Below, piece by piece: positions 25,435-34,124 of a stretch of 64,000 nucleotides of DNA. Below the pieces are notes generated by a model that had not been told where the DNA came from, did no database searches, and saw nothing but the letters and a program-made list of their open reading frames with translations. The stretch lies in NCBI GenBank assembly GCA_900317155.1, contig ONFO01000005.1, positions 56,358-120,357 of the forward strand, given 5' to 3'. The stretch comes from an uncultured Bacteroidales bacterium (lineage in GTDB: Bacteria > Bacteroidota > Bacteroidia > Bacteroidales > F082). The position numbers and the translations under genes were made by a program. Within the stretch, counting starts at the first letter, position 1; each line of letters starts with the position of its first letter.

Positions 25435-26454
25435 ATGATAAAAATCCTGATAGACTGTTTCGGCGGCGACCATAGCCCCGAGGCCAATGTAGACGGTGCC
25501 TTGGCTGCTTTGGCCAAAATGCCCGACCTGTATCTCATCCTTACGGGCGACGAGGCTACGCTCCAGAACTGCCTGAAAGGCAAGACCTACGACAATTCGC
25601 GTCTCGAGATTGTCCACGCGTCCGAGGTTATCGGCTGCGAGGAACGCCCCATCGACGTCATCCGTTTGAAGAAGGAAAGCTCGATGATCAAGGCTGTCCG
25701 TATGTTACGCGACTGCGACGACATTAATGCCATGGTGAGCATCGGTTCCACGGGCGCGCTCGTTGCCGCTGCCTTGACCCGCATCGGCCGTGTGAAGGGG
25801 GTCATCCGTCCTGCCTTCTGCCCTATCCTGCCCACCATGAATGGAGGTATTGTCGGTATCTGCGACAGCGGAGCCAACGTAGAGGTCACACCTGAACATC
25901 TGAGGCAGTTCGCCATCATGTCGAGCCTGTACATGGAGAAGGTCTACAATATTGAAAAACCGCGCATTGCCTTGCTCAATGTGGGAAAAGAAGCGGAAAA
26001 AGGCGATGAAATCAGACAAAAGGCATACTTTTTGCTGAGTGAGACCCCCGAAATCCATTTTGTGGGCAACATGGAGAGCCGCGACTTGCTTTCGGGCAAC
26101 TACGATGTGGTGGTTTGTGACGGTTTCTCAGGCAATGTTTTGGTGAAGACCACTGAAGGCACAGCCTTGGAACTGCTGAAGAAGTTGAAGAAAGACATCT
26201 ATTCGAGACCCATATATAAATTAGGTGCGCTCTTGATGAAGCGGATGTTTATGGAGGAGAAGGAGTTCATGAACTATCAGAACTACGGCGGCAGCGTATT
26301 GTTGGGCACCTCGAAGACGGTGGTGAAAGGCCATGGATCAAGCAAGGCAACGGCAGTGGAGAAATGCATCGAGCAAGCCTACAAGATGGAAGTCAGTTCC
26401 TTGTCATCCAAGATGGAAGAGATTATTATGAGGTATGAACATTATGAATATTAA
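25435..26454 (+). CDS. plsX: phosphate acyltransferase PlsX
   Basis: A 339-residue enzyme that interconverts acyl-ACP and acyl-phosphate, the first step of phosphatidic acid synthesis with PlsY. The N-terminus MIKILIDCFGGDHSPEANV is the family start, and VSIGSTGALVAAALTRIGRVKGVIRPAF and VVVCDGFSGNVLVKTTEGTA are family hallmarks. The usual D-A-M-G-G-D is here D-C-F-G-G-D. The open frame reaches 27 bp further upstream into copy A of the acyltransferase; the ATG at 25435 fits the family. In an operon with fakA and fakB it gives two ways into acyl-phosphate and back to acyl-ACP. No rpmF-fabH neighbour, as in many bacteria, is present here. Confidence 0.93.
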   Translation: MIKILIDCFGGDHSPEANVDGALAALAKMPDLYLILTGDEATLQNCLKGKTYDNSRLEIVHASEVIGCEERPIDVIRLKKESSMIKAVRMLRDCDDINAMVSIGSTGALVAAALTRIGRVKGVIRPAFCPILPTMNGGIVGICDSGANVEVTPEHLRQFAIMSSLYMEKVYNIEKPRIALLNVGKEAEKGDEIRQKAYFLLSETPEIHFVGNMESRDLLSGNYDVVVCDGFSGNVLVKTTEGTALELLKKLKKDIYSRPIYKLGALLMKRMFMEEKEFMNYQNYGGSVLLGTSKTVVKGHGSSKATAVEKCIEQAYKMEVSSLSSKMEEIIMRYEHYEY

Positions 26455-26465
26455 GCATTAAGCCA

Positions 26466-26517
26466 TTAGCCGTTAGCTATTAGCTCAGTTGCTACCATGC
26501 TAATAGCTAACGGCTAA
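26466..26517. repeat. perfect 19-bp inverted repeat between plsX and ACP gene
   Basis: TTAGCCGTTAGCTATTAGC (26466-26484) and its exact reverse complement (26499-26517) are separated by 14 nt. The arms are built from repeated TTAGC words. No T-run follows. It could form a stable RNA hairpin within the operon or be a dispersed palindrome. Confidence 0.85.
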
Positions 26518-26579
26518 AAGCTAAAAGCCAAGCAAGCTAATCTTGAATTTTGAATTTTAAATCTTTGAATTTGAATAAT

Positions 26580-26804
26580 ATGTACGAAGTAGTAAAAGCC
26601 ACCTTAGCGCGTCAATTGCGCATCGACCCGGAGCGGGTTACACTGGATGCCCAAATCAAGAGAGACCTCGGCGCCGATTCCGTCGACATCCTCCAGTTGC
26701 TCATGCGTCTTGAAGACGACTATGGCATTGTCATCCCCGACCAGGCTTTGGCCAAATTTGAAACCGTCAACGATGTAGTCACTTATTTAGATAATTTAAA
26801 ATAA
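26580..26804 (+). CDS. acyl carrier protein, copy A
   Basis: A 74-residue acyl carrier protein. The phosphopantetheine serine is Ser34 in RDLGADSVDILQLLMRLEDDYG, and the four-helix pattern ends DVVTYLDNLK. It differs clearly from a housekeeping AcpP (which has GADSLDTVEL) and so is likely a dedicated carrier for this pathway. ATG 26580 (MYEVVKATL) was chosen over a frame start ten codons upstream in AT-rich sequence. Its stop overlaps the start of the LolA-like gene by one base (TAATG), so the two are coupled. Confidence 0.88.
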   Translation: MYEVVKATLARQLRIDPERVTLDAQIKRDLGADSVDILQLLMRLEDDYGIVIPDQALAKFETVNDVVTYLDNLK

Positions 26805-27325
26805 TGAAACACATTACATTAATCATCGCAATGCTGTTCTCCTTAACGGCATTTGCGCAACAGACTTTCGACACCGAATTCACCCAAACCAAGGTAATGA
26901 AGGTATCGGGCAAGACCACCGAAAAAGCCGGTCACCTCACTTTCGACGGCGTCAACCAACTCAGCATGATTTACTCCATGCCAGAAGGTGATTACTTCAA
27001 GGTGGAAGGCAACATAGTGAAAATCAACATGGATGGCAAGAAGGTTGAGCTTGATTCCGAGAAAGTGAAGATGGTCGGGCTGCAACGTTCCACTTTGTTG
27101 AACTGCCTGTCAGGCAACTGGGAACAAGCCGCCACCGACAACAACGCCGAGTTGATTGTCACCGAGGAGAAAGGACTGAAAAACATCTCCATCGTCGCCA
27201 AAGGCAAGGTGCCGAAAGGTGGTTACAAATCTGTCGAATTGACCTATCGTGTGTCAGATAACACTTTGGTCAAGATGGTGCTTGAAGAAGCCATCGGCAT
27301 CATCAACACTTACGAAATCCATTAA
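26804..27325 (+). CDS. LolA-like periplasmic lipid or lipoprotein carrier
   Basis: A 173-residue exported protein with signal peptide MKHITLIIAMLFSLTAFA. The rest follows the LolA/LolB half-barrel pattern: FDTEFTQTKVMKVSGKTTEKAGHLTFDGVNQLSMIYSMPEGDYFKVEGNIV in outline, then a conserved hinge and an ISIVAKGKVPKGGYKSVELTYR strand pair. Proteins of this kind in lipid and aryl-polyene clusters carry lipid products across the periplasm. It is coupled to an ACP gene and its stop codon overlaps that of the convergent acyltransferase copy B by two bases. Confidence 0.75.
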   Translation: MKHITLIIAMLFSLTAFAQQTFDTEFTQTKVMKVSGKTTEKAGHLTFDGVNQLSMIYSMPEGDYFKVEGNIVKINMDGKKVELDSEKVKMVGLQRSTLLNCLSGNWEQAATDNNAELIVTEEKGLKNISIVAKGKVPKGGYKSVELTYRVSDNTLVKMVLEEAIGIINTYEIH

Positions 27326-28437
27326 ATGCTCTTCTTGTAGGCCCTGCGGCGCATGAAGGGTTCGGTCTTGTAGTCGCCAAACAGCGATTGCACCTTGTAG
27401 TTTTCCTCCAATTGGGGATTCATGATGATGGTGTCGATACAGCGCTTGATGCAGTTTTCATGCAGGTATTTAAACATCAGCACGGGTATTCCACACTGCT
27501 GATACTCAGGCATGACACCCATAATCAAAGCCTCAAGCGTGTCGTTTTTCTTCAAGGCTTTCAAAATGTTCAGGAAACCGAAGGGGAACAAACGCCCGTT
27601 GGATTTCTTCACAGCCTTTGAGAGCGAAGGCACACAGAAGAGGAAGCCTACTGGCTTGTCTTGGTCATTGACGGCAACTGCCACGAAATCCTTGTCCAAA
27701 ATAGGAACGTAAGTCTTCAGATAAGCCTCTATCTGCTTGTCAGTCAAAGGTGAGAAGCCGTGCAAAGGAGCAAAAGCTTCATTGTACATGTGGAATATCT
27801 CCATTCCATAGCGGTTGGCCATGTCTTTCATGCTTCGAGGATTGACCACATGGACTTTAAACCTTTCCTCAATCAGGTTGGTGAACCGGAACATGGAGGG
27901 CAATTCCTTGCTCACCAAGAGGGTTCTTTGCGTCCAGTCCACATCTTTCTTGAAACCGAGTCGCTCCAACATCGTGCCATAATAGGGGAAATTGTAGAGA
28001 CAGGTGAAGGGACTCAGATGCTCGAAACCGTCAACCAGCAGACCTTCCTTGTCCATGTCGGTGAAGCCCCACGGGCCTCTCATCTCGGTGCGACCACGTT
28101 GTTTACCCCATTCGGCAACAGTGTTGATGAGTGCGCGAAGCACTTCTTCGTCTTCGATGAAATCAAGCCAACCGAAACGGACGAGGTGCTGCTCGTCGTC
28201 AGCTTTATGGTTGATGATGGCCGCAACGCGACCCACTATCTCATCGCCACGATAAGCTAAGAAGCAATCGGCTTCGCAGAAGTCGTAGGCGCCGTTCTTC
28301 TCTGGGTTGAACGTGTCGTATTCATCGCCTTCCAAGGCCGGCACCCAGTTCTCACAGTCTTTGTATAGTTTGAGGGGGAAAGTCACAAACTTTTTCAGCT
28401 GCTTGTGACTTTCCACCTTTATAATTTGGATTGACAT
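27322..28437 (-). CDS. GNAT-like acyltransferase (YghO-like), copy B
   Basis: A 371-residue paralogue of the protein at 24314-25432, aligned from its first residue. Shared or similar blocks include FPLKLYKDCENWVP, RTEMRGPWGFTDMDKEGLLVDGFE, YNFPYYGTMLERLGFKKDVDWT, ALKKNDTLEALIMGVMPEYQ and NPQLEENYKVQSLF. It is the last gene of a minus-strand unit ligase - ACP - acyltransferase, 3 bp behind the ACP gene. The likely role is to receive the acyl chain from that ACP and transfer it to an amine or hydroxyl acceptor. The acceptor is unknown. The general scheme resembles the acyl-ACP ligase, ACP and ceramide synthase set described in Caulobacter, but no serine palmitoyltransferase is in the window. 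Confidence 0.7.
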   Translation of the reverse strand: MSIQIIKVESHKQLKKFVTFPLKLYKDCENWVPALEGDEYDTFNPEKNGAYDFCEADCFLAYRGDEIVGRVAAIINHKADDEQHLVRFGWLDFIEDEEVLRALINTVAEWGKQRGRTEMRGPWGFTDMDKEGLLVDGFEHLSPFTCLYNFPYYGTMLERLGFKKDVDWTQRTLLVSKELPSMFRFTNLIEERFKVHVVNPRSMKDMANRYGMEIFHMYNEAFAPLHGFSPLTDKQIEAYLKTYVPILDKDFVAVAVNDQDKPVGFLFCVPSLSKAVKKSNGRLFPFGFLNILKALKKNDTLEALIMGVMPEYQQCGIPVLMFKYLHENCIKRCIDTIIMNPQLEENYKVQSLFGDYKTEPFMRRRAYKKSI

Positions 28438-28440
28438 AGG

Positions 28441-28683
28441 CTAACGCGTTGTGTTTGAACTGATATAGTCGATCACCTCTCCTACCGTAGTAAACTTCGG
28501 GTTGCCATCAAACTTGAAACCGAACTTGTTCTCGATAGCCAGGCTCAGCAGCAAAATAGTCAGCGAGTCGAGCCCAACATCACGCACGAGTTGTGATTCC
28601 TCTGTGACCTTCGCCAAATCCATTGAAGGCTTGATGAGTATCAAGATTTCCTTCAGTTCGTTCAAAATGGTTTCTCTTTCCAT
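28441..28683 (-). CDS. acyl carrier protein, copy B
   Basis: An 80-residue acyl carrier protein with the attachment serine at Ser40 in RDVGLDSLTILLLSLAIENKFG. The helix pattern and the end TVGEVIDYISS are normal for ACPs. The open frame extends 50 codons upstream into the ligase gene, but the ATG at 28683 (MERETILNEL) gives the family length. It starts 8 bp after the ligase stop and is followed 3 bp later by acyltransferase copy B, so the three act as one unit. Confidence 0.88.
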   Translation of the reverse strand: MERETILNELKEILILIKPSMDLAKVTEESQLVRDVGLDSLTILLLSLAIENKFGFKFDGNPKFTTVGEVIDYISSNTTR

Positions 28684-28691
28684 GGCGTAAG

Positions 28692-30185
28692 TTAATTGCG
28701 TGAGACTTTCATGGCACCCGTACGCTTGAAGTCTTCCTTGCGCACAGTGATTTTGCCGACCTGGTGGGTTGTGGGCAACGTGGCATTGACTTTTCCGACA
28801 AGGTCCTTGAAATAGGCTTCCACCACTTCCCAAGGCTCATTGCCAAACTCTTCCATGCGCGGAAGAATCTCGATGGCAATCACCTGACGTCCATCCACTT
28901 CGTCTTCCTTGACGAGGCAGTCACGCAGTTTGCTATCCTTGTAGAACGGCTCTTCGATGCTTTCAGGGCTGACATTCTCGCCATTGGAAAGAATGATGAG
29001 GTTCTTGATACGGCCTACGATGTACATATAGCCTTCGTCGTCGAAACGAACGAGGTCACCCGTCTTCACCCAACCATCGGGAGTGAGGGTCTCAGCGGTC
29101 TTTTCGGGGTCACCATAGTAGCCGAGGAACACATTGTCGCCACGATACCACAACTCGCCGTCGACCACCTTGGCTTCTTGCTCGGGATACAGCTTACCGA
29201 CTGAGGTGGGTTTGGCCACGACATCGATGTTACCCGTGGTAAGGTTGGCACCTTCTGTCATGCCATAACCTGCAAACAGGCTGATACCCAATTTATCGAA
29301 CTCGCCGATGAGTTTCGGAGGCACATTGGCTGCACCAGAGATGATGAACTTCAGGTTCCCGCCGAGGAAAGGCGCGCCATACATCTTGACGAGACCCAGC
29401 AAGATTTCGCAAATGCCTGGAACGGCAACGAGGCAAGTCGGCTTGATCATCGGGAACTTGGTGATGGTCTCCTTGGTGTTGGCGGCTGCATACCATGCTC
29501 CACCTTCGAACAACACAGACAAAGTGCTTCTAACCAATCCAAACACATGGCTGAGCGGCAACACACATGCGTAACGATGGCAGCCCAACTGATGTCCAGG
29601 AGCGTAAACGCCGTTCAAAGCGCCACGCATCAAAGCCCTGTGAGGCAGAACGGCACCCTTGGGAGCGCCCGTCGTGCCACCCGTGAAGAAAATGGCGGCT
29701 GGATCGTTCTTGTCGACCGTAGCGACAGGAGCCGTATGGTCGGCACAATCCGTGATAGCAATCACTTTGCAAGGCGCATCTTTCACGGCATCCATAAAGT
29801 CTTTGCCAGCGGCAAGCACCTTCACACCAAACTTCATGCAGCATCCAACGATGGCCTGAGGGGGCAACTGCGAAGGCAGATTGATGGCCACGAAGCCCGC
29901 CGATGTGACGGCAAGAAACATTTCCACGGCTTCCACAGTGGTATTGTCGATGATGGCTACCTTGTCGCCTTTTTGCAAGCCCATGTCGCAGAGCAAGGCG
30001 CGTTTGCGTGCCACAATATCGCATACTTGACCGTAGTTCAATGTATTAACGGTATCGGATAAGCAAGGCAGGTCGGTCCATTTCTGCTCAATCCATGTTA
30101 CAAATTCGGGAAGGGTTGGGATGTACTTCAACTGCGCAAGTTCTTCGGCAGGAAGCATACTGGGAAAATAAGTGTCATTCTTCAT
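28692..30185 (-). CDS. AMP-dependent acyl-ACP/acyl-CoA ligase
   Basis: A 497-residue ANL-superfamily adenylating enzyme that activates a carboxylic acid with ATP and passes it to a thiol. The phosphate loop TGGTTGAPKG is at 168-177, then FAGYGMTEGANLTTG, the ribose-binding GDLVRFDDEGYMYIVGR, and the catalytic lysine at 493 in the end FKRTGAMKVSRN. An ACP gene follows 8 bp later, so the acceptor is more likely that ACP than CoA. Size and layout fit fatty-acid or aryl-acid ligases; chain specificity is not readable. Its own promoter is at 30221-30228. Confidence 0.85.
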   Translation of the reverse strand: MKNDTYFPSMLPAEELAQLKYIPTLPEFVTWIEQKWTDLPCLSDTVNTLNYGQVCDIVARKRALLCDMGLQKGDKVAIIDNTTVEAVEMFLAVTSAGFVAINLPSQLPPQAIVGCCMKFGVKVLAAGKDFMDAVKDAPCKVIAITDCADHTAPVATVDKNDPAAIFFTGGTTGAPKGAVLPHRALMRGALNGVYAPGHQLGCHRYACVLPLSHVFGLVRSTLSVLFEGGAWYAAANTKETITKFPMIKPTCLVAVPGICEILLGLVKMYGAPFLGGNLKFIISGAANVPPKLIGEFDKLGISLFAGYGMTEGANLTTGNIDVVAKPTSVGKLYPEQEAKVVDGELWYRGDNVFLGYYGDPEKTAETLTPDGWVKTGDLVRFDDEGYMYIVGRIKNLIILSNGENVSPESIEEPFYKDSKLRDCLVKEDEVDGRQVIAIEILPRMEEFGNEPWEVVEAYFKDLVGKVNATLPTTHQVGKITVRKEDFKRTGAMKVSRN

Positions 30186-30220
30186 ATTAAAAAATATTTG
30201 TCGTTTTCGAAATTAAGGCA

Positions 30221-30228
30221 CAAAGGTA
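30221..30228 (-). promoter_or_regulatory. -7 box of the ligase-ACP-acyltransferase unit
   Basis: The minus strand reads TACCTTTG, a perfect TAnnTTTG match, 35 bp upstream of the ligase ATG. No good -33 element was found. Confidence 0.6.
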
Positions 30229-30279
30229 GTGAAAAAAACCATTACCTTAAAAAAAAGTCCTCAATTTCTCCCACGACAT

Positions 30280-33255
30280 TCATTCTGACAAGGGATAAGC
30301 CTCATACAGAATATCATGCAAAGCTGTTCTGGTGCCCTGCCGCACCAATTTGTTAGGCTCTGCATCGGGATAGACGCGATTGGAAAGGAACACGATAACA
30401 GTCTTGTTTTCAGGGTCAGCCCACACGAAAGTACCCGTAAAGCCAGTATGTCCATAGCCTTTCATAGAGCCTAACTTAGATGCCGTACAAGTGCCTTTCT
30501 TGTTGATGGGAAGCTTGTCAAAACCAATGCCGCGACGGTTGTCGTTGCTTGCAGCAAAAGGAGCCTTGGTAAAATATCGCACTGTCTCAGGTTTCAAATA
30601 CTGTACGCCTTGATAGGTGCCTTCATCGAGAAACATCTGCATGAGAACGGCCAAGTCACGAGCATTGGAGAACAACCCTGCATGACCCGAGACGCCACCA
30701 AACATGGCTGCAGCTTGGTCGTGAACATCACCCCAAATCAACTGACGGCGAAACACAGTGTCGTTTTCCGTCGGGGCAATCTGATCGCGAGTGAAGTGCT
30801 GCAACGGCTGGTAACAGATATGGGAAAGGTTCATTGGAAAGTAAAACTTCTCGTTCAAATAATCCTGGATGCTCTGGTTGGTGATCAGTTTCACTATCTT
30901 AGGCATATAATAAAAGCCCATATCGCTATACAAGTATTTCTTTTTCCCCAAAGGCGTCTTTGCCACAGAATCGAAAATCTGGTCCACATAGTCATTGACA
31001 AGGAAAAGGTTTTCCGCCACTCTGATAGTATGGCTTTCGTCCATCTCATCACTGTAAAACTCAGGCATCGGACCATTCTCGTCGACTGTCACTTTGTAGA
31101 ATGGCACCCAAGCCTTCAACCCAGCCTGATGCGTCATAATGTCGATGAGTTTGAGTTTACCGTGCGCCTTGCCTTTTAGATAGGGGAAAAAATCGGCTAA
31201 AGTCTTGTTCAGGTCGATCAGCCCGTCATCGTACAACTTCATGACGGCCAGCGTGGAAGCGAAAATTTTGGTGCATGAGGCAATGTCGTAGAGGTCATCG
31301 GCCTGCACCTTATGGCCGCCTCCGTAGGTAAAATTTCCAAAACACTTGTCATAAACCACATTTCCATCTTTCATAACGACAATCTGGCAACCCGGATAAG
31401 CCCCATTCCTGATTCCTGACTTGGCGACAGAATCAAGACGATGTTCATATTTCGGATCCATTTCAGCCGTCGGCAACGGCATAGGCTGCACATTATGAAT
31501 CTGTTGTCCTACCGAAGGCAAGGCCTTGCCAGGCATTTCTTTTGAGGGTAGTACATGCGCTTTCTTTACGGGTGCATTGACCACAATGCCATCACCACAC
31601 TTGAATTTGTTGACCGAAACAGGCAGTGTTCCATGAGGCTCCAATTCGCCCACAAGCAGACGCACCACTGCATCTACTGCCGGCACCTCATCTTGATAGC
31701 CAACCACTACAGCCTTTACGCTGTTGTTGATACGGAACATATCCAAAGCGTAAGGACAAGCGAACAAATTGAGAATCACGTCGTTCTGGGCCACCAAACG
31801 GTTGAAGAACTTCACAGTTGCCTCATTGATGCCGTAGTTGCTGTTGGCAAACATCGATGTCTTCTCGATGCTGACCACCACCAAGTCATACTTTTCCAGT
31901 TTCTTCAGCCAGTCTGTCGACTTGTTCGCGATCTCATCTTTACTCGTGACAAAAGAGGTCGTGCTATAGCCGCGTTCCACAAGTCCGTTATTCACATCAT
32001 TTTTGGCATTTCCTATCGTCACTACCGCGATTTTCTTGTTGTTGTCCAGCGGAATCACCTGATTGTCATTGCGCAACAAAGTGACGGCCTCATCATATAG
32101 TTGCTGACGCAGGTCGGTGTATGATTTCTTTTTCAAGTCCGTCATCAGGTTATCAGTCGACACGGCTTTATAATGATTGAGTCCGGCACGATACTTATAG
32201 CGCAGGATTTTCTTGCAGCTCTCTTCCACTCTTGCCGCCGCATTAGGGTCGCGTTCCGCAGCCGCTTTGATGGTCTTGATGGCGAAAGGCACGTTAGAAG
32301 GTAGAATCAAGACATCATTGCCTGCCATGAAGGCCACATACGGCACACTATCATTGCGCACCTTCTCCGACACACCCTTCATGTCGAGGCCATCGGTGAA
32401 AATCAGGCCTTCAAAACCCATATCCTGCTTAAGCAGCTCGGTGACCACGCCATACGACAACGAGGACGACGTGTTTTTCACCTTCTCAATGGCCGGAAAA
32501 TAAAGATGGCCTACCATCGCGCCATTCGCACCTTGTTCAATCATATAACGGAAAGGCGCCAACTCGATGTCGTGCACCTCTTCCATCGTACGGGTTACAG
32601 TGGGCAAGGTCAGGTGCGAGTCAGTAGACGTGTTGCCGTGACCTGGGAAGTGTTTCATCGTGGTAATCAAGCCCTTGCTCTGCATGCCGAGAGCGTATGC
32701 AGAGGCTTTCTCGCCCACAGCCTGCGGATTCTCGCCAAAGCTACGCATTCCGATAATCGGATTAGCCGCATTGGAGTTAACATCGGCCACTGGAGCAAAG
32801 TTGACATGAATGCCCATGCGTTGGCATTGTTCAGCCACCTGTTGCCCCATCTCATAAATCAGTTCATCGTCGGCGATGGCGCCCAAGGTCATCTGATAGG
32901 GATAGGCCAAAGTCTTGTTCACGCGCATGGCCAAACCCCATTCCGCATCAATGGAAACCATCAGCGGGGTCTTTGCCATGGCCTGCCATTCGTTGGTCTT
33001 TCGCACCTGAGCATCCGCATCAGCACGGAAGAAACATACGCCTCCGATGTTGTACTTCTTGATGTATTTTGCTACATCCTCATAAAAAGGCTTGCTCGGC
33101 TGGTTGGCGCGCATACAAATCAGCTGCCCAACCCTTTGCTCTAAAGTCAAGCTGTTATACACCGAATCCACCCAACGGCTTTCGGCATCTTGGGCGAAAA
33201 CAGAACCTAAGCCCAAAGCCATAAAAGCCATCAACAAACAAAATCTACATTTCAT
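30280..33255 (-). CDS. GH3 N-acetylhexosaminidase fused to a serine beta-lactamase-family domain
   Basis: A 991-residue exported fusion (signal peptide ending SVFAQ). The N-terminal GH3 domain (about 30-370) has KHFPGHGNTSTDSH at 201-214, the NagZ-type Asp-His pair, and the nucleophile region FTDGLDMKG. A GH3 C-terminal-like domain follows. The C-terminal domain (about 620-991) is a serine hydrolase of the beta-lactamase/AmpC fold with SCTK near residue 660, a YSD motif near 776 and GHTGFTG near 935. Such NagZ-AmpC-type fusions are common in Bacteroidota and are thought to act on cell-wall muropeptides. It is the last gene of a six-gene operon. The hydrolase may be an esterase or peptidase rather than a lactamase. 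Confidence 0.88.
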   Translation of the reverse strand: MKCRFCLLMAFMALGLGSVFAQDAESRWVDSVYNSLTLEQRVGQLICMRANQPSKPFYEDVAKYIKKYNIGGVCFFRADADAQVRKTNEWQAMAKTPLMVSIDAEWGLAMRVNKTLAYPYQMTLGAIADDELIYEMGQQVAEQCQRMGIHVNFAPVADVNSNAANPIIGMRSFGENPQAVGEKASAYALGMQSKGLITTMKHFPGHGNTSTDSHLTLPTVTRTMEEVHDIELAPFRYMIEQGANGAMVGHLYFPAIEKVKNTSSSLSYGVVTELLKQDMGFEGLIFTDGLDMKGVSEKVRNDSVPYVAFMAGNDVLILPSNVPFAIKTIKAAAERDPNAAARVEESCKKILRYKYRAGLNHYKAVSTDNLMTDLKKKSYTDLRQQLYDEAVTLLRNDNQVIPLDNNKKIAVVTIGNAKNDVNNGLVERGYSTTSFVTSKDEIANKSTDWLKKLEKYDLVVVSIEKTSMFANSNYGINEATVKFFNRLVAQNDVILNLFACPYALDMFRINNSVKAVVVGYQDEVPAVDAVVRLLVGELEPHGTLPVSVNKFKCGDGIVVNAPVKKAHVLPSKEMPGKALPSVGQQIHNVQPMPLPTAEMDPKYEHRLDSVAKSGIRNGAYPGCQIVVMKDGNVVYDKCFGNFTYGGGHKVQADDLYDIASCTKIFASTLAVMKLYDDGLIDLNKTLADFFPYLKGKAHGKLKLIDIMTHQAGLKAWVPFYKVTVDENGPMPEFYSDEMDESHTIRVAENLFLVNDYVDQIFDSVAKTPLGKKKYLYSDMGFYYMPKIVKLITNQSIQDYLNEKFYFPMNLSHICYQPLQHFTRDQIAPTENDTVFRRQLIWGDVHDQAAAMFGGVSGHAGLFSNARDLAVLMQMFLDEGTYQGVQYLKPETVRYFTKAPFAASNDNRRGIGFDKLPINKKGTCTASKLGSMKGYGHTGFTGTFVWADPENKTVIVFLSNRVYPDAEPNKLVRQGTRTALHDILYEAYPLSE

Positions 33256-33272
33256 AACACTATAATTTTTAA

Positions 33273-34109
33273 TTATTTATTCGATTTAATATAAAGTTTT
33301 AGTTCATCCCAGTCATAAGGCTTACAAACTATGTTTTTCTCGGCATCCAACAGGAAAACCGTAGGAGTAGAAGTGATGTGATAGTCCAAAAAAGCCTTGC
33401 TTTCCCATCGCAACGAATCATAGAAATGATGACCTGGCAAACGCATTTGCCTTACCGTTTCAGCCACCTCCTCCTGACTATCGGCCAACGCAAAGGTAAC
33501 CAGCTCGTAATCAGACTTCAAATCAAGATGTCTTCGTATTTTTGTCAAGAAATCATGACAATACTCACAGTCCATCGACCAAAACACGACAAGAACACGC
33601 TTTGCCTCCGACCGATACAACTGATAGGTCTCGCCTTCGATGCCAACTCCCATAAAATCAGGAGCCTTGGCACCAACTTTCACCAACTGATACGGCGCAG
33701 TGATGGAATCCAATCTATAGCCTTCCTCAACTGAAACCTCTCCTTCAGTTAGCATTGGATAATTCAAAAGATAATCAACCACTTGCGTCCTTCCCATATT
33801 GGTATATCCATTCAACATGAAGTCCAAAACATACTCGTAAACCCGCATATTTACCTTGGCTCTTTCAAGGATATTGGAGATGCTGATCATGGAAAGGCTG
33901 TCAAAACGCTTCATGTCGCCATCGGTTGTCGTCCGAAACAAATAATCCACCATCTTTGCGCTAAAGGCTTGCGATGAAATCAACGCCGTATCCTTAAAAT
34001 CGACCTCTCTCCATTCCTCGTCGGGCAGTGCGACTTGTGCCCTCAAACTGACCACAGGACAAAGAATAGCCAGAAGCAATAGAATAATATGTAAATACTT
34101 AATTTTCAA
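33273..34109 (-). CDS. exported thioredoxin-like (TlpA-type) protein
   Basis: A 278-residue protein with a signal peptide (IILLLLAILCPVVSLRA). The N-terminal half is helical and specific to Bacteroidota. The C-terminal half is a thioredoxin fold: APDFMGVGIEGETYQLY, then VVFWSMDCEYCHDFL with the redox pair C-E-Y-C near residues 178-181, and the cis-proline strand TSTPTVFLLD. It would act in the periplasm on disulfides or as a redox-linked chaperone. It lies between rnhB (15 bp) and the GH3 fusion (17 bp). Confidence 0.8.
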   Translation of the reverse strand: MKIKYLHIILLLLAILCPVVSLRAQVALPDEEWREVDFKDTALISSQAFSAKMVDYLFRTTTDGDMKRFDSLSMISISNILERAKVNMRVYEYVLDFMLNGYTNMGRTQVVDYLLNYPMLTEGEVSVEEGYRLDSITAPYQLVKVGAKAPDFMGVGIEGETYQLYRSEAKRVLVVFWSMDCEYCHDFLTKIRRHLDLKSDYELVTFALADSQEEVAETVRQMRLPGHHFYDSLRWESKAFLDYHITSTPTVFLLDAEKNIVCKPYDWDELKLYIKSNK

Positions 34110-34124
34110 ATTATTTTCTTTAAT

